Part shown: positions 1 through 10,813 of the stretch, one piece after another
Numbering within the stretch: position 1 is the stretch's first letter
Layout of the letters: each line of letters starts with the position of its first letter
Source of the DNA: Entamoeba histolytica HM-1:IMSS
Taxonomy: Eukaryota; Evosea; Mastigamoebida; Endamoebidae
NCBI RefSeq assembly: GCF_000208925.1
Contig: NW_001915232.1
Coordinates: 2,088-13,288 of the forward strand
Reading direction: 5' to 3'
Length of the DNA stretch: 11,201 bases
Notes under the pieces: model-generated
The model's input: the letters and a program-made list of their open reading frames with translations, nothing else
What the model was told of the DNA's origin: nothing
The model's database searches: none
Position numbers and translations under genes: made by a program

Positions 1-1219
<1,219 letters not shown>

Positions 1220-1287
1220 CTATTTATTCTTTTTTTTAGATGTTCTTCTTTTTCATAAAAACTTAATTCTTTCAAAAACCTTCATTG

Positions 1288-1377
1288 ATTGGTTAATTTT
1301 TTCTTTGTTAAAAAACAAAATGTCAAAAAAGAAAGAATTGGTTGGTAATTCATTATTTTAAAAAAACGTTATTGGTT
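1288..1377 (-). promoter_or_regulatory. three CCAAT-like boxes upstream of the kinase
   Basis: AACCAAT occurs three times on the minus strand, at 1288-1294, 1337-1343 and 1371-1377. These are about 70 to 160 bases upstream of the kinase ATG. Three copies in 90 bases of A/T-rich DNA is suggestive. A regulatory role is inference, and I see no clear TATA element closer to the gene. Confidence 0.3.
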
Positions 1378-2080
1378 ATTATCGTTTTATTGCATTTTCT
1401 CTTTTAATGAAAATGTTGTATACTCAAAAAAACTATTATTATTTTTAAGCCATTTATTTTTACTCTTCTGTTTTTTAAATTTTAATACTACTCCTCTATC
1501 AAAATAAAATTACTACTTTGAATATTTTTTGTTCATTTTATTTAAAGTACATAAACAAGAACAAGGCATTTTGGTATGGAAGTATTTAATTCTTTTAATT
1601 CTTTTTTCAATAAAAATAAGTTTAAGTCTTTGATATTGTAAAAACATACATTTCTTTTGAATCTGGTTAATTATAAAACTTATTTCTACAACTCAAAAGT
1701 TTCATGAAAATTGCGTAGTAATAATTCACACCAACAAAAAGATTTAATTGACATTATCATGAATATAATTATAATCATTATCAAACAAATAATATTCAAT
1801 AATCACTTTGTTACTGATTATCATAAATTATAAACATGATAATCAATTCTCACTTAAACACAATAATAATAAATATAAAAGTAATTAGTATAACTACAAA
1901 TATCATAATATAAGTATTATGTTTAATCAATAATATTATAATAATATTCAAGACAAATGACAAGATATAAGTATAAAAGATAGTACAAAGAAATACAAAA
2001 ATAAAGAAAAGAAGAGTTGAAGAAAAGAGTGAAGAAAAACAAGAATAAAAATCAATTAATTAAGTATTAATAAAACTAGT
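1378..2080. other. A/T-rich spacer between kinase promoter and LINE remnant
   Basis: I see no gene that can be supported here. A 43-codon open stretch on the minus strand (about 1515-1387) is no longer than chance allows at this composition. The part nearest the LINE (about 1950-2060) is purine-rich on the plus strand and may include the LINE 3' untranslated end. No poly-A tail or target-site duplication could be recognised. Confidence 0.5.
1815..1845. repeat. perfect 10-bp inverted repeat
   Basis: TGATTATCAT (1815-1824) and ATGATAATCA (1836-1845) are exact reverse complements separated by 11 bases. Similar ATTATCAT or ATCATTATC stretches lie at about 1754-1790, so the sequence is locally repetitive. 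Function unknown. Confidence 0.6.
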
Positions 2081-2082
2081 TT

Positions 2083-2862
2083 CTATTGTTCCTGGCTTAG
2101 GGAAGAGTAATCACAACGAGTCTTTTTTAGCAGCTCTACGGAGTATGTTTGATTATGATAGAAGCAGTATTCCATGACATCCATCATGTTTTTTATGACA
2201 AGGTTTTTAATTTCTTTCTCGATGTCAATTTCAATTTTTATTTCTTTAATTAATTTATTACTTGAGTTATTTATTAATCCATTAATTGAAATTACTACTG
2301 GAATTATTCTGACATCTTTTAATTTCTCTATCTTCATTAACCTATTCTTTAATTCATTATACTTATTTCTTTTCTTCCAATAGGCTCCATTAATATTGTG
2401 ATCAGCCACAATAGTCATATCAAATAATAGACCAATTTTATTCTTTTTATCTAATACATATATGTCTGGTATTTTGTGGTATTGTCCATCACTTTTAGGC
2501 ATTATTTGTTTGTTCATTATCATTGTGATATCTTTATATTTGAACATTGTTTCATATGGGGGTTTTTTATATTGTTTATTTCCTGTATATTTTCTTATTA
2601 ATCCCTCCCATATTATAATGCCTATATAGTCATGTTTTTCCATTTGTGATTTTTTATAACCAATGCAAGATAGTAGAATGTGTTCTACTGTTGCTATCTT
2701 GTCTTTACAAAGTGGGCAGTATTTCAATCTTTCATTTTTCATTATTTTTGCTTTTTTATACCCACAAAATATTGCTCCATCTTGCATTTTAGTTAATTGA
2801 AGGAATGTGTTTTTCTTAATATTGATTGACTTCCATGCTTTCACTGTAATAGTTTTATCTAC
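2083..2862 (-). pseudogene. LINE C-terminal part: CCHC zinc finger and REL endonuclease
   Basis: This is the best-preserved part of the LINE, an uninterrupted frame of about 259 codons ending in TAG at 2085-2083. A zinc finger of form CX2CX8HX4C lies at 2718-2665 (CPLCKDKIATVEH, then C). Downstream is the endonuclease signature: PD at 2469-2464, 14 residues, then Asp at 2421-2419 in LLFDMT. The PD-X12-14-D spacing is that of R2-type restriction-like nucleases, which nick the target DNA to prime reverse transcription. There is no proper ATG; the frame opens just after a TGA at 2865-2863. It is separated from the reverse transcriptase by at least two frame changes, so it would not be made as part of a polyprotein. 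The 3' end of the frame may be the natural LINE stop. Confidence 0.82.
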
Positions 2863-2911
2863 TCATTTTGACACATTCCATCTTCTAAAGTGTCACTAAT
2901 TTGATGACACT

Positions 2912-3520
2912 TCAATTTTTGATGTATTTATCTTTAATTTCATTGTGGATTATTCCCATTTCTTCACTACTTTCTGTCATTATTCTCATTTCATCCATAT
3001 ATAATGTGTGATTTGATTTTGGGAATTTCTCTTCGATGATTTGAGAAATTACATTCATCTGTATGATGAAGAGTAGATTTGATAAGGAATCACCTTGTAA
3101 AATTCCTCTATTTAATTTAATATTGCCTAGATATTCATTAAATTTATAACCGATGAATATCTTCCATCTAGTCATCATACTTTCAATAATGTCAATGATG
3201 ACACACTCATAATTAAAATACTTTAATGATTCAATTACCTATTCTTGTTTAACAATGTCATATGTTTTCTTAATGTCATAATATGACTCCACATATTTTG
3301 GGTATTTTTCTTCTTTTTGCTGCTTTAACATATAACTATTAATTATTCCTTCTTTAGCAGCTAAAGATTGTAGTTTAAATCCCAGTTGATTTCTACAAGT
3401 TTTAAATGATTCACAATTCATGTTAAGTCTTCTGTGAATCTTTTCTTTTAATATGGAGGTAAATACTTTCATAATTACATTTGTACAACTGATAGGACGA
3501 TAATTAGTGACATCATTCAT
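2912..3520 (-). pseudogene. LINE reverse transcriptase core, broken
   Basis: One reading frame holds the conserved reverse transcriptase blocks. NYRPISCTN lies near the start, then NQLGF, then motif A YYDIKKTYD with its catalytic Asp at 3277-3275, then motif B RGILQGDSLSNLLF near 3110-3070, and motif C at 3001-2990. An in-frame TAG at 3241-3239 separates motif A from motif B. Motif C reads YMDE in place of the usual YxDD, so one of the two metal-binding aspartates is a glutamate. The frame ends in TGA at 2914-2912, before the thumb and linker region, which continues in other frames. Either the internal stop or the changed box would be expected to abolish activity. Confidence 0.85.
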
Positions 3521-3864
3521 ATCACTTTGTGGATTAATAAAGTTCTTCCACTTACCATGTCTAATGGGATGTTTTCATGGAATTTCAACCATTCATTAAA
3601 GATATTGAGAATGATTTCTCTTGATGATGACATTCTTTTCCAATAATACAAATATATAATGTCTATTCCTGGTGCTTTCCAATTATTTATTTTCATTATA
3701 CTTAAATTTAATTCATTTATTGTTATTATGACACTATCATAATTTCTATATCTTTCATTCCACGATGTGATTTGTTTTATTTTCCAATTATATTTATTTA
3801 ATTTCACCTGTGTTTCATATAACGATTTCCAATATTCTAAAGTAATATCGTTATTTGGTATATT
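3517..3864 (-). pseudogene. LINE reverse transcriptase N-terminal block
   Basis: An open stretch after a TGA contains NDITLEYWKSLYE, then INNWKAPGIDIIYLYYWK, which is the NxKAPGxD block found just before the fingers of LINE reverse transcriptases, and ends SGRTLLIHKV. The next block (NYRPIS) is in a different frame, so a frameshift lies close to 3520-3535. The stop at 3519-3517 overlaps the start of the next frame. Confidence 0.75.
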
Positions 3865-5170
3865 TCATTTTTTATTTCTTCCTTATTCTAATTTTCTTGT
3901 TAGAATCAAACATTATTTTATTTGTATTGATTCTGACCCTTTCTTCCTTATTAAATTTAATTCTTTCTTTGATCATTGTCATCATATATTTTAGGTACTT
4001 TATTCTTTCTAGTGCTTTGACTTTTATTCCTTCTTCATCATATTCTTTTAATTTCATGATGCACTTTATTCTGTACCATTTTCTTCCCTTGACCAAATCT
4101 TCTAGTCTATTTATTTTCTTTATATTTCTTTTATTTCATCAAATTTATCTCCTATTATTTTATTTTGGAGATAGAGGTGCATAACTATTGAAATCATCTT
4201 CATATCATCTTGCAATTCATGCATTCTGCTTCTTGATATTATCCAATCTATTATTAATTTCCATTATTAATCGGTCAGCTCCTTTTCTTTGAAAGTATTA
4301 ATTAATATTTGTACATTTTTCTACTTTCATTTCTTTCACTTTATTGATGAGAGTGTTAAGATATTCTTCATCAATTTCAGTAGAGTTATTCTTTAATATG
4401 ATGTTTTTATTATTGAATTACACTCTACTCTTCCTTCTATTATATCATTTACTTTCATTTTAATGTACCGTTTAGTACTTTCTTTTATTTTATGTGATAT
4501 TTTAATATATTTAATATATTCATTTTCATTATTGACATTGATGTTTATTGCTTTTATTATACTTTCTATTTGTTCCCATCTTAATTTCTTATATAATTTC
4601 TTATTCAATCAACTAATTGCAAAAACAATATAACACTTCAATTAATATTCTATTTCTTTGGTTTGTTGTATTTCTTCTTGTATTTTAATTATACTTTGTT
4701 TATTATTAACTATTATTGAAATTTTACATCTATCATTCATTTATTTATTTAGTTTTTGTTTTTATTTCTCTTTCTTCATTTGTTTTAATGTCTTTTTCTT
4801 CAATGTCTTTTGTTTTTTTCTTAAACTCTTCTTTACTTTATTCTTTTATCTTCTTCTTTTTGATTGAATATATTTCTTGAAGATTATTATACCATCTTTT
4901 TCTTTTATCTTCATACTTCTTGTGTTTTTCTGATTATTCTCCTTTATTCCATTCACTTGTTATTCTTTTTATTCTTTCTTGTATCTCATTTATTGTTATT
5001 CATTTGTATTTGTTATTTGTATAATCTTTATTATTATTGTATTTACATTATTTCTTATTCGTTCTTTGTTCTTCTTTGTGTCTTTCGTCTTCTAAACCCT
5101 TTTTCCTTGGTATATCCTTTACCATTATTATTATAATTGGTATGCCATTTATTGCTATTGACATTTCTTT
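3865..5170 (-). pseudogene. LINE N-terminal region, heavily degraded
   Basis: Lysine/glutamate-rich, coding-like fragments follow each other on the minus strand in alternating frames. They include WYRIKCIMKLKEYDEEG (near 4080), DDFNSYAPLSPK (near 4190), ADRLIMEINNRLDNIKKQNA ending at a TGA (about 4280-4220), TEIDEEYLNTLINKVKEMK (near 4370), RWEQIESIIKAININ (near 4570), KYEDKRKRWYNNLQEIY (about 4915-4865) and MSIAINGIP (from 5164). They continue the LINE polyprotein upstream of the reverse transcriptase. Stops occur roughly every 20 to 75 codons. I cannot assign a domain to this region. The plus-strand complement gives long hydrophobic frames that are shadows. Confidence 0.55.
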
Positions 5171-5269
5171 TTTTTTATATCACTTTGGATTATTATGTTT
5201 TGTTTATTTTTCTTTACAATGCTCTAAGGATTTACACATTATCCATGGCATTAAAATTTGATGTATGTT

Positions 5270-6093
5270 CAAAATTGGAAAAGGTTTTTATTGGTTTGAA
5301 ATACAAACATCATTAAAATAAAAATAAATTTGTAATGTTATGATTGAATTTAAAAAAAAATGAATAAATAATTTTACATTACTTTTGAAATATATTTATT
5401 ATTCTAATTGTTAATTTTCATTAAACAATTATTTATTTTTATTTAGTGACAATGATTATATTTTCATTCATGAATTATTAATTCGAATGAATGATGATAA
5501 TATTGTTAACTAATCAAAATAAAAGAATGAAATATGATTAAATTATTTATTATTTCATCTTCAATAACAAAGATAAATATTAATAATATTGCTATTTAAC
5601 ATATTAAGTATTTTTAATAATTAAAATATTGATTATTTCTTCTATTATGTTATTTAATGTAATTTTATCATTTTATTTGTTTTTTTTTATTCATTGTGTA
5701 TTTATAATATTTATATCATTTCTTTTCTCTTTTATTTCTTATTCTTATTTTATTATAACATTTTTGTTTATCATTTATTATCTTTATTAATTTAATTGAA
5801 TTGAATTAATGTTGATAAAACATGAAAATTCAAATCACAAACGATGAAATAATAAAAATAAAACAGAATTGAATTTTCTTCTCTTCAATTTTTTGTTATT
5901 TTAACAAACATGAAAAAAATACTAAAAATAAACTAAACTAATTATAGAAAATAACAATATTATAATTTTATTATTATTATATTATTAATATTATTATATA
6001 TTTTATTGTAAAATAAAAATGAATGATGTTTGTTTAAAGTAAACTGATGTTAAAATAATGATTGACATGGTGATGTTAATAACGTGGATTAAC
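5270..6093. other. A/T-rich spacer between LINE and TLDc pseudogene
   Basis: No open frame of note on either strand. The sequence is rich in ATT/TTA runs. A 10-bp inverted repeat (GAAAATTCAA at 5824-5833 and TTGAATTTTC at 5869-5878) is the clearest structure. Just upstream of the promoter, GATGTTAA occurs twice within about 35 bases. Confidence 0.5.
5824..5878. repeat. 10-bp inverted repeat with 35-base loop
   Basis: The arms at 5824-5833 and 5869-5878 are exact reverse complements. The long loop and A/T-rich arms make a chance origin plausible. Confidence 0.4.
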
Positions 6094-6101
6094 TATTTAA
6101 A
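6094..6101 (+). promoter_or_regulatory. TATA-type core promoter of the TLDc gene
   Basis: TATTTAAA matches the core of the Entamoeba TATA-like element (GTATTTAAA). It lies 41 bases before the ATG at 6142, which fits a start site about 30 bases downstream and the very short 5' untranslated regions usual in Entamoeba. No clear GAAC element (AATGAACT) was found. Confidence 0.5.
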
Positions 6102-6141
6102 CATCCATATTTTGACTTTATAAACATCAAATTAAATTAAA

Positions 6142-7139
6142 ATGGAAGAATTAATAAACAAGAATAATCAAATAATTAAAGAAGTAGTAGAAACACTTAC
6201 AAAAGTTCAACAATCAATTGATGATACTACTAAGAATTATCAATATTATTTAGGAAGTATTAAAAATGAAGTATTTGAACTAAAAGATGATGAAACATAT
6301 TCAGAAGCAATTAAAAGAGGAGAAGGAATATTTGATAGGATTGATGAAACAGAAAGAAGAAGAAAATTAGTGATAAAAAAAAGTCAAGAAACAATCAACC
6401 AAATAGAAATAATGAAGAAACAAATGTCAAGAATCATAGAAGAATGTAATAATGATGAAGAAACACTAAGTAAAACACGAAATGAACTAATAGACAAAAT
6501 CATTTCAATTGAAGAAATGAAAATGAAAGACAAATTATTCAGAAAACGAAAAGAGAAAGATACAATCACAGCAGAATTTAATAAGAAGAAAGAAGAATGG
6601 GAAAAGCATTACAGTGATTATTTAGAAAGAAAGAAGAGACAAGAAGAATGATAAGAAATAGAAGAATGGACAAATAGAAAAATAGGAAATATGTTATTTG
6701 ATTCAGATAAAGATGATTGGAAAGTTAATACATCAGTATTTGATAAAAGAATAATGAATAAAGAACATATAATAATTATTATTGAAGATGAAGATGGAAA
6801 TAAATTTGGAGGATATGTTAATTCTAAAATTAATGGTTGGACAAACGGTTGTATATATGATTCAAAATCATTTGTATTTTCATTAGAATCAAATGGAAGA
6901 ATAAAAGGAATGATGAAATTTGATATTAAACAACCAGAATATGCATTTAAAATATATAAACAATCAGATGATTATTTATTTTCATTTGGATATAGACATG
7001 ATATTTGTGTTTGTAAAGAAAATTATAAAAAATATTCATATTGTGACCAATCGTCATTTTCATATAAAGGAATATCAAATGCACTTTGTGGAAAATATAT
7101 TTCAAACCAAAACATTTCATAGTAATTGAAATGAAATGA
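6142..7139 (+). pseudogene. coiled-coil/TLDc-domain protein gene, broken by tandem stops and a frameshift
   Basis: The first 169 codons encode a charged, helical protein that looks like coiled coil almost throughout. The frame then meets TGA and TAA back to back (6649-6654) and continues without shift into a TLDc-like domain from 6691: MLFDSDKDDW, NTSVFDKRIMNKEH, IEDEDGNKFGGYVNSK, SFVFSLESNGRIKGM, FGYRHDICVCKEN and KGISNALCGK. TLDc domains are linked to oxidative-stress resistance and V-ATPase regulation in other eukaryotes; the role in Entamoeba is not clear. The frame closes with TAG at 7120-7122, but another frame just there reads HFIVIEMK then TGA (7137-7139), like the expected last strand of the domain, so a small indel near 7100-7112 is likely. 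No GTTTGT donor lies near the tandem stops, so an intron does not explain them. The first 169 codons could still be expressed alone. Confidence 0.82.
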
Positions 7140-8149
7140 TAAAATACATCAACATATTTATGTTATATTTCTTATTCTTTATTTTATTTCTTTATTCTTT
7201 ACAAGAAGATATAAGAATCGAATGATACAATATAGAAACATTAATAAAATAAAGAAAGATAACAAGAAATGAATAAGAATCAAAACAAAAGATAAAACAA
7301 AGAATAAAAGATTATCAAAATAAACTATTAAAAAGAAGAGATAAAATATGATAAAAATGTTAAATAAATTACAATAAATAATATTATATATATATTTCAT
7401 TTATTATTATATTCTTCTATCATTCTAGTTTATTATATACAGTGATACATTTCATATTACAATATATTATCTTTATTTACATTATTCTTCATCATTTTAT
7501 TATATTTAATATAAGAACATATGAAATATAATCAAAATAACAGTGAATAAATATAAATGAATTAACTGTCATTTATACTATTTATTCTTTATATTATATA
7601 ACTCTTTTATTCTTCTTTAGTTATATTTATGTTTTATATCAATTTCTCTAAAACAATCATATTACAACACTTATATAAAACAATACATTGAATAGAAATA
7701 AAATTAAAAGATAAAATTAAAAGAAATTATTTTCAACATCAAAGAAATAATAAACATCGTTATTATCAAAAATACATTCTCAAATAAACTATTTCTATTA
7801 CAAATGAAATTATTTCAAAAATATAATTCACATATTTCAAATATCATATATAATCAATATTATAACAATAAAATAAATAAAAGAATTAAATAAAAGAAGA
7901 TAAGAAATGAAAATAAAAGAAGATAAAAATTACATAATAATAATGAAACAATACCAATTATAAAATGAGATGATTATAATATATAAAATAATAAGAATTG
8001 AATGAATTAAGAATGAAAATAGAATAATGAGATGGAATAAAACACAAATAGAATATGAATTAGAATAGAAAATAACATATAAAACATCAAATAAAAGAAA
8101 GAAACAAGAAATAAAAAAGATAAAAATAAGAAACAAGAAAAATAAAATA
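7140..8149. other. low-complexity spacer between two convergent pseudogenes
   Basis: No supportable gene. A TAATT right after the TLDc stop region (7123-7127) may be a polyadenylation signal. The plus strand is purine-rich at about 7200-7345 and 7860-8140 (AAGAAGATAAG-like runs) and pyrimidine-rich in parts of 7380-7640. The hydrophobic minus-strand frames here simply reflect these purine runs. Confidence 0.5.
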
Positions 8150-9208
8150 TTAATTAATATTAGGTGGATATTTAAAACGAGGTTCTGAAAAGACTAATTT
8201 ATGTCTGATAACTGGAGAACATCCAGTTGATTTTGTTGTTATTCGTTTCTTTGTTTTATCATAATATCCAGTAAAACTTTCTGCAAAACACATTCTTTGA
8301 GTACAATAATCTTTAGTAATATTTAAATGATTCAATTGTCCAGTTAGATGAATATAATTTAATGTAGCTTGATCTTGTCCTCATAACATCATTTTGTTTT
8401 TATTTAAATTATTAATTTGAATTGTTAGAAGTTCTATTATTTTATTTATTCCTCCAAGAAACAATCCTCCATTCATTAAAATTTCATTCTTTTCTGCAAA
8501 TTTCTTACTTATTTCTTCACCATATGCTTCATTCATCCATTTCTTATTTGTTTTTTCATTTAATGTTACACAATGTTCAGTTGAATTGAATGATAAACAT
8601 TCCATCAATAATATCAAGTCATTTGAAGAAAATGTAGCAAATGCATCATTAAAAATAAGTACATCTCTAAAGTCTGCAATAATAACTCTGTCATATTTAT
8701 GTTTGTTCTCTTCTAGAAAAATCTTCTCTGCAAAAATTCTTTGAACAACAGCTGTTGCTACTGGTAATTCATATTTTACTTTTACTACTTCTATTCCATA
8801 TGTATTTATTTCTTCTTCAAATGTTGGTGTTGGTGCATCTCCAAGAAGTAATAATAGTTTTGTTGCTCTTGGAAGAGCTGACTCAGTCAATGCCATAATG
8901 TGTTGACTTGATTCTTTCATTTTACTCCATCGTTGTGGATCATCAAAAGACGATGCAAATAATAACAAATCACGTTTATTATTTGCTTTGTATTTAAATA
9001 CTTTCCCACATTCTCCAGAATAATTAAATCGTGTCATATTAAATAATGAATCAACATAAGTAGGATGTTCAAATTGATTTACACCACTTGTTCTTTCATA
9101 AGGTGATTCGTATTTCTGATTAATATCAAATGGTGTGAATCGTATTAAATTAAATAACAAAAATACAATAATAGATAATGTCCCAATGACAAGATATCCA
9201 ATATTCAT
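8150..9208 (-). pseudogene. type II membrane glycosyltransferase-like gene with one in-frame stop
   Basis: The ATG at 9208 begins a 275-codon frame ended by TGA at 8383-8381. The same frame then runs open for 76 more codons to TAA at 8150. The N-terminus has a signal anchor (about residues 5-25), placing the rest in the ER/Golgi lumen, where the N-X-S/T sites at 57, 62 and 208 could be glycosylated. A GT-A-like core is visible: YDRVIIADFRDVLIFND (172-188) carries the acidic DxxD motif expected to bind metal and nucleotide sugar, and NGGLFLGG lies at 246-253. After the stop comes GQDQATLNY, a DQAxLN block typical of such enzymes, then a cysteine-rich end (CTQRMC, GCSPVIRHK). Donor and acceptor are unknown. 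No intron signal surrounds the TGA. It may be a recent pseudogene, an allele or a sequence error. Confidence 0.78.
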
Positions 9209-9295
9209 TTGTTAGTGTTATTTCATGACCTTCTATTATTAAACATAATATTATGACTTTCTCATTAACATTATATTTCCTTTTCTTTTATATTA

Positions 9296-9372
9296 TTTTA
9301 TTATTATTTTATTATTATTTTATTATTATTTTATTATTATTTTATTATTATTTTATTATTATTTTATTATTA
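9296..9372. repeat. 11-bp tandem repeat, seven perfect copies
   Basis: The unit TTTTATTATTA is repeated exactly seven times (77 bases), with partial copies at both ends. It lies 88 bases upstream of the glycosyltransferase start codon. The period is close to one helical turn. It probably varies in copy number between strains. Confidence 0.95.
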
Positions 9373-9375
9373 TTT

Positions 9376-9638
9376 GAGATTGTGTTAAAAATCTTCTTTC
9401 TTTTCTTAACATTTCTGTTGTATTTTCTTTCTTTTACTTTCTTGATGCAATGTTCAACAAATAAAAACATCTTTTTCAATAAAAATGCAATTCCCATTAT
9501 CAACACAAAATATACTCCATCTGAAAGAAGACACACTTCTACACAATTACATTGGTATGTTGATGTCAATGAAATATTTAACACAAACATTGTCTTTGTC
9601 GAATTATGATTATTACATATTGTGAAAGTGTTTTTCAT
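9376..9638. other. coding-like segment, strand and function unsettled
   Basis: Part of this stretch has about 29% G+C by hand count (9431-9598), closer to Entamoeba coding DNA than to the flanks, and is open on both strands. On the minus strand an ATG at 9638, right after a TAA, gives 96 residues with a short cysteine-rich part, a hydrophobic stretch (VYFVLIMGIAFLL, about 43-55) and a basic tail that runs into the tandem repeat. On the plus strand the frame ends at 9609 with NTKYTPSERRHTSTQLHWY, with codons (CCA, TCT, AGA, ACA) that suit Entamoeba better. I recognise neither product. It may be an exon or relic of a lost gene. Confidence 0.3.
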
Positions 9639-10813
9639 TTAGAACTTATAGAAAACATAAATGAAGTATAAAATTTGTGGAACAGAAAGAAATAAGAATT
9701 TACCAATGACATTACTGATACATCAATTCTTGATTATAAAGTTGAATCACATTTGATTGAATTTCAAGAAAATGATAGAATTATTATTTATTGTATTTCA
9801 TAACAATGACATTGAATATTAATATTGAAGATACACACAAAGAAACTTTCTTAATCATTTAGATGTAGTAAAGAATGTCAAATATCAATAAGAATATGTT
9901 TTAAAAGAAAATTAAACACGACAAAACGTGTGTATAGATTGAAATATGAAAGATGTTAGAAATAATGAGATTCTACAAAACAACGAATTGTTATTAATAT
10001 ATAAATATTAAATGACAGTGGTATTAATTATGATATTATTAATGAAATGGTATAATAAGATAATAATGATAATATTAAATAGTTAAAGTAAATTCAATAT
10101 ATTGATTAACAAAGTAGTATTTCATTAGAACTATGAATAATAATTTCTGGTATTAATGATAGTAAAGAGCCAAATTGTTAATTAACATTATGTATTAATT
10201 GAATATTGAAATGTAAATTACGGAATTTAGAAGAAACAAATGAAATGAATATTTTAACATAAAACTAAAGAAATAATGTTTCAAAGTGAAGTTGTTATTA
10301 ATATTAATATATTAAAATGATGTGATATTAATATACAAATAAAAAAGTAAAAAAGAAGTAAAAGTTCAGGAAAATGGATGACTGTAGAAAATAAATCAAA
10401 TTAGAGAATCATTCAATGAAATATTGAAGTATTATAGAATAATTGAATTACAATGGAATTATTTCGATATTTTTTAAAACCATTTATTTTCATTAATGAA
10501 TTTTCAGAATAAAAAAGTAAAAGAGTGGTGTTATTGATGATATTGATTATAATTCAATTTAAATATAGAATAAGACATGATGAAGATGTTCAATAATTTT
10601 AATAAATGAAAAAGTTCCATATTCAAATAAAATTGAATATAAAAAGAACCAGAGAATGAAAAGAATTTATGTATTAATTCAAATAATTGATAAATCTAAT
10701 GAAAGTGGAGAAATATAAGTTAGTAGACAACTACTACAAACAATTAATATCCAATAACATAACAAAATTAGCAAAGAAAAAATGCATCTAAATAATTTAC
10801 AAAAATGAAAAAA

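Larger units (their letters stand above)
2083..5250 (-). mobile_element. decayed non-LTR retrotransposon, EhLINE/R4-like, REL endonuclease type
   Basis: A minus-strand remnant of a LINE whose single polyprotein order is preserved: N-terminal region, reverse transcriptase, CCHC zinc finger, then a restriction-enzyme-like endonuclease at the C-terminus. That order is typical of the R2/R4 clade, including the EhLINEs of Entamoeba. Such elements copy their RNA into a nicked target site. The coding trace can be followed in shifting frames from about 5170 down to 2083. Stops and frameshifts are present in nearly every part, so it cannot be autonomous. At about 3.2 kb it is shorter than the roughly 4.8 kb I recall for full EhLINE elements, so it is probably 5'-truncated. 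Both boundaries are approximate. I found no target-site duplication. Confidence 0.85.

Noticed and set aside
1387..1515. A 43-codon open stretch on the minus strand upstream of the kinase
   Set aside because: This length is expected by chance, it lacks a proper start, and the kinase has its own ATG preceded by a stop.
3767..5261. Long plus-strand hydrophobic frames, possible membrane proteins
   Set aside because: They are the complement of a lysine/glutamate-rich LINE relic on the minus strand, and their Phe/Leu/Ile runs come from T-rich DNA.
2040..5300. Target-site duplication flanking the LINE
   Set aside because: By eye no matching flanking pair stood out from the A/T background, and both ends of the element are uncertain.
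7179..8136. Two minus-strand hydrophobic open frames in the spacer
   Set aside because: They lie over purine-rich low-complexity runs on the plus strand and have no promoter, motif or balanced amino acid use.
6649..8383. Stop-codon recoding (TGA read as an amino acid) as an explanation for both broken host genes
   Set aside because: The TLDc gene also has a TAA beside the TGA and a frameshift, and TAG, TAA and TGA all interrupt the LINE, so ordinary decay fits better.
9696..10720. A decayed plus-strand gene built from several coding-like peptide stretches
   Set aside because: Stops occur at about the rate expected for random sequence of this composition, and no stretch exceeds about 45 codons or resembles a family I know.
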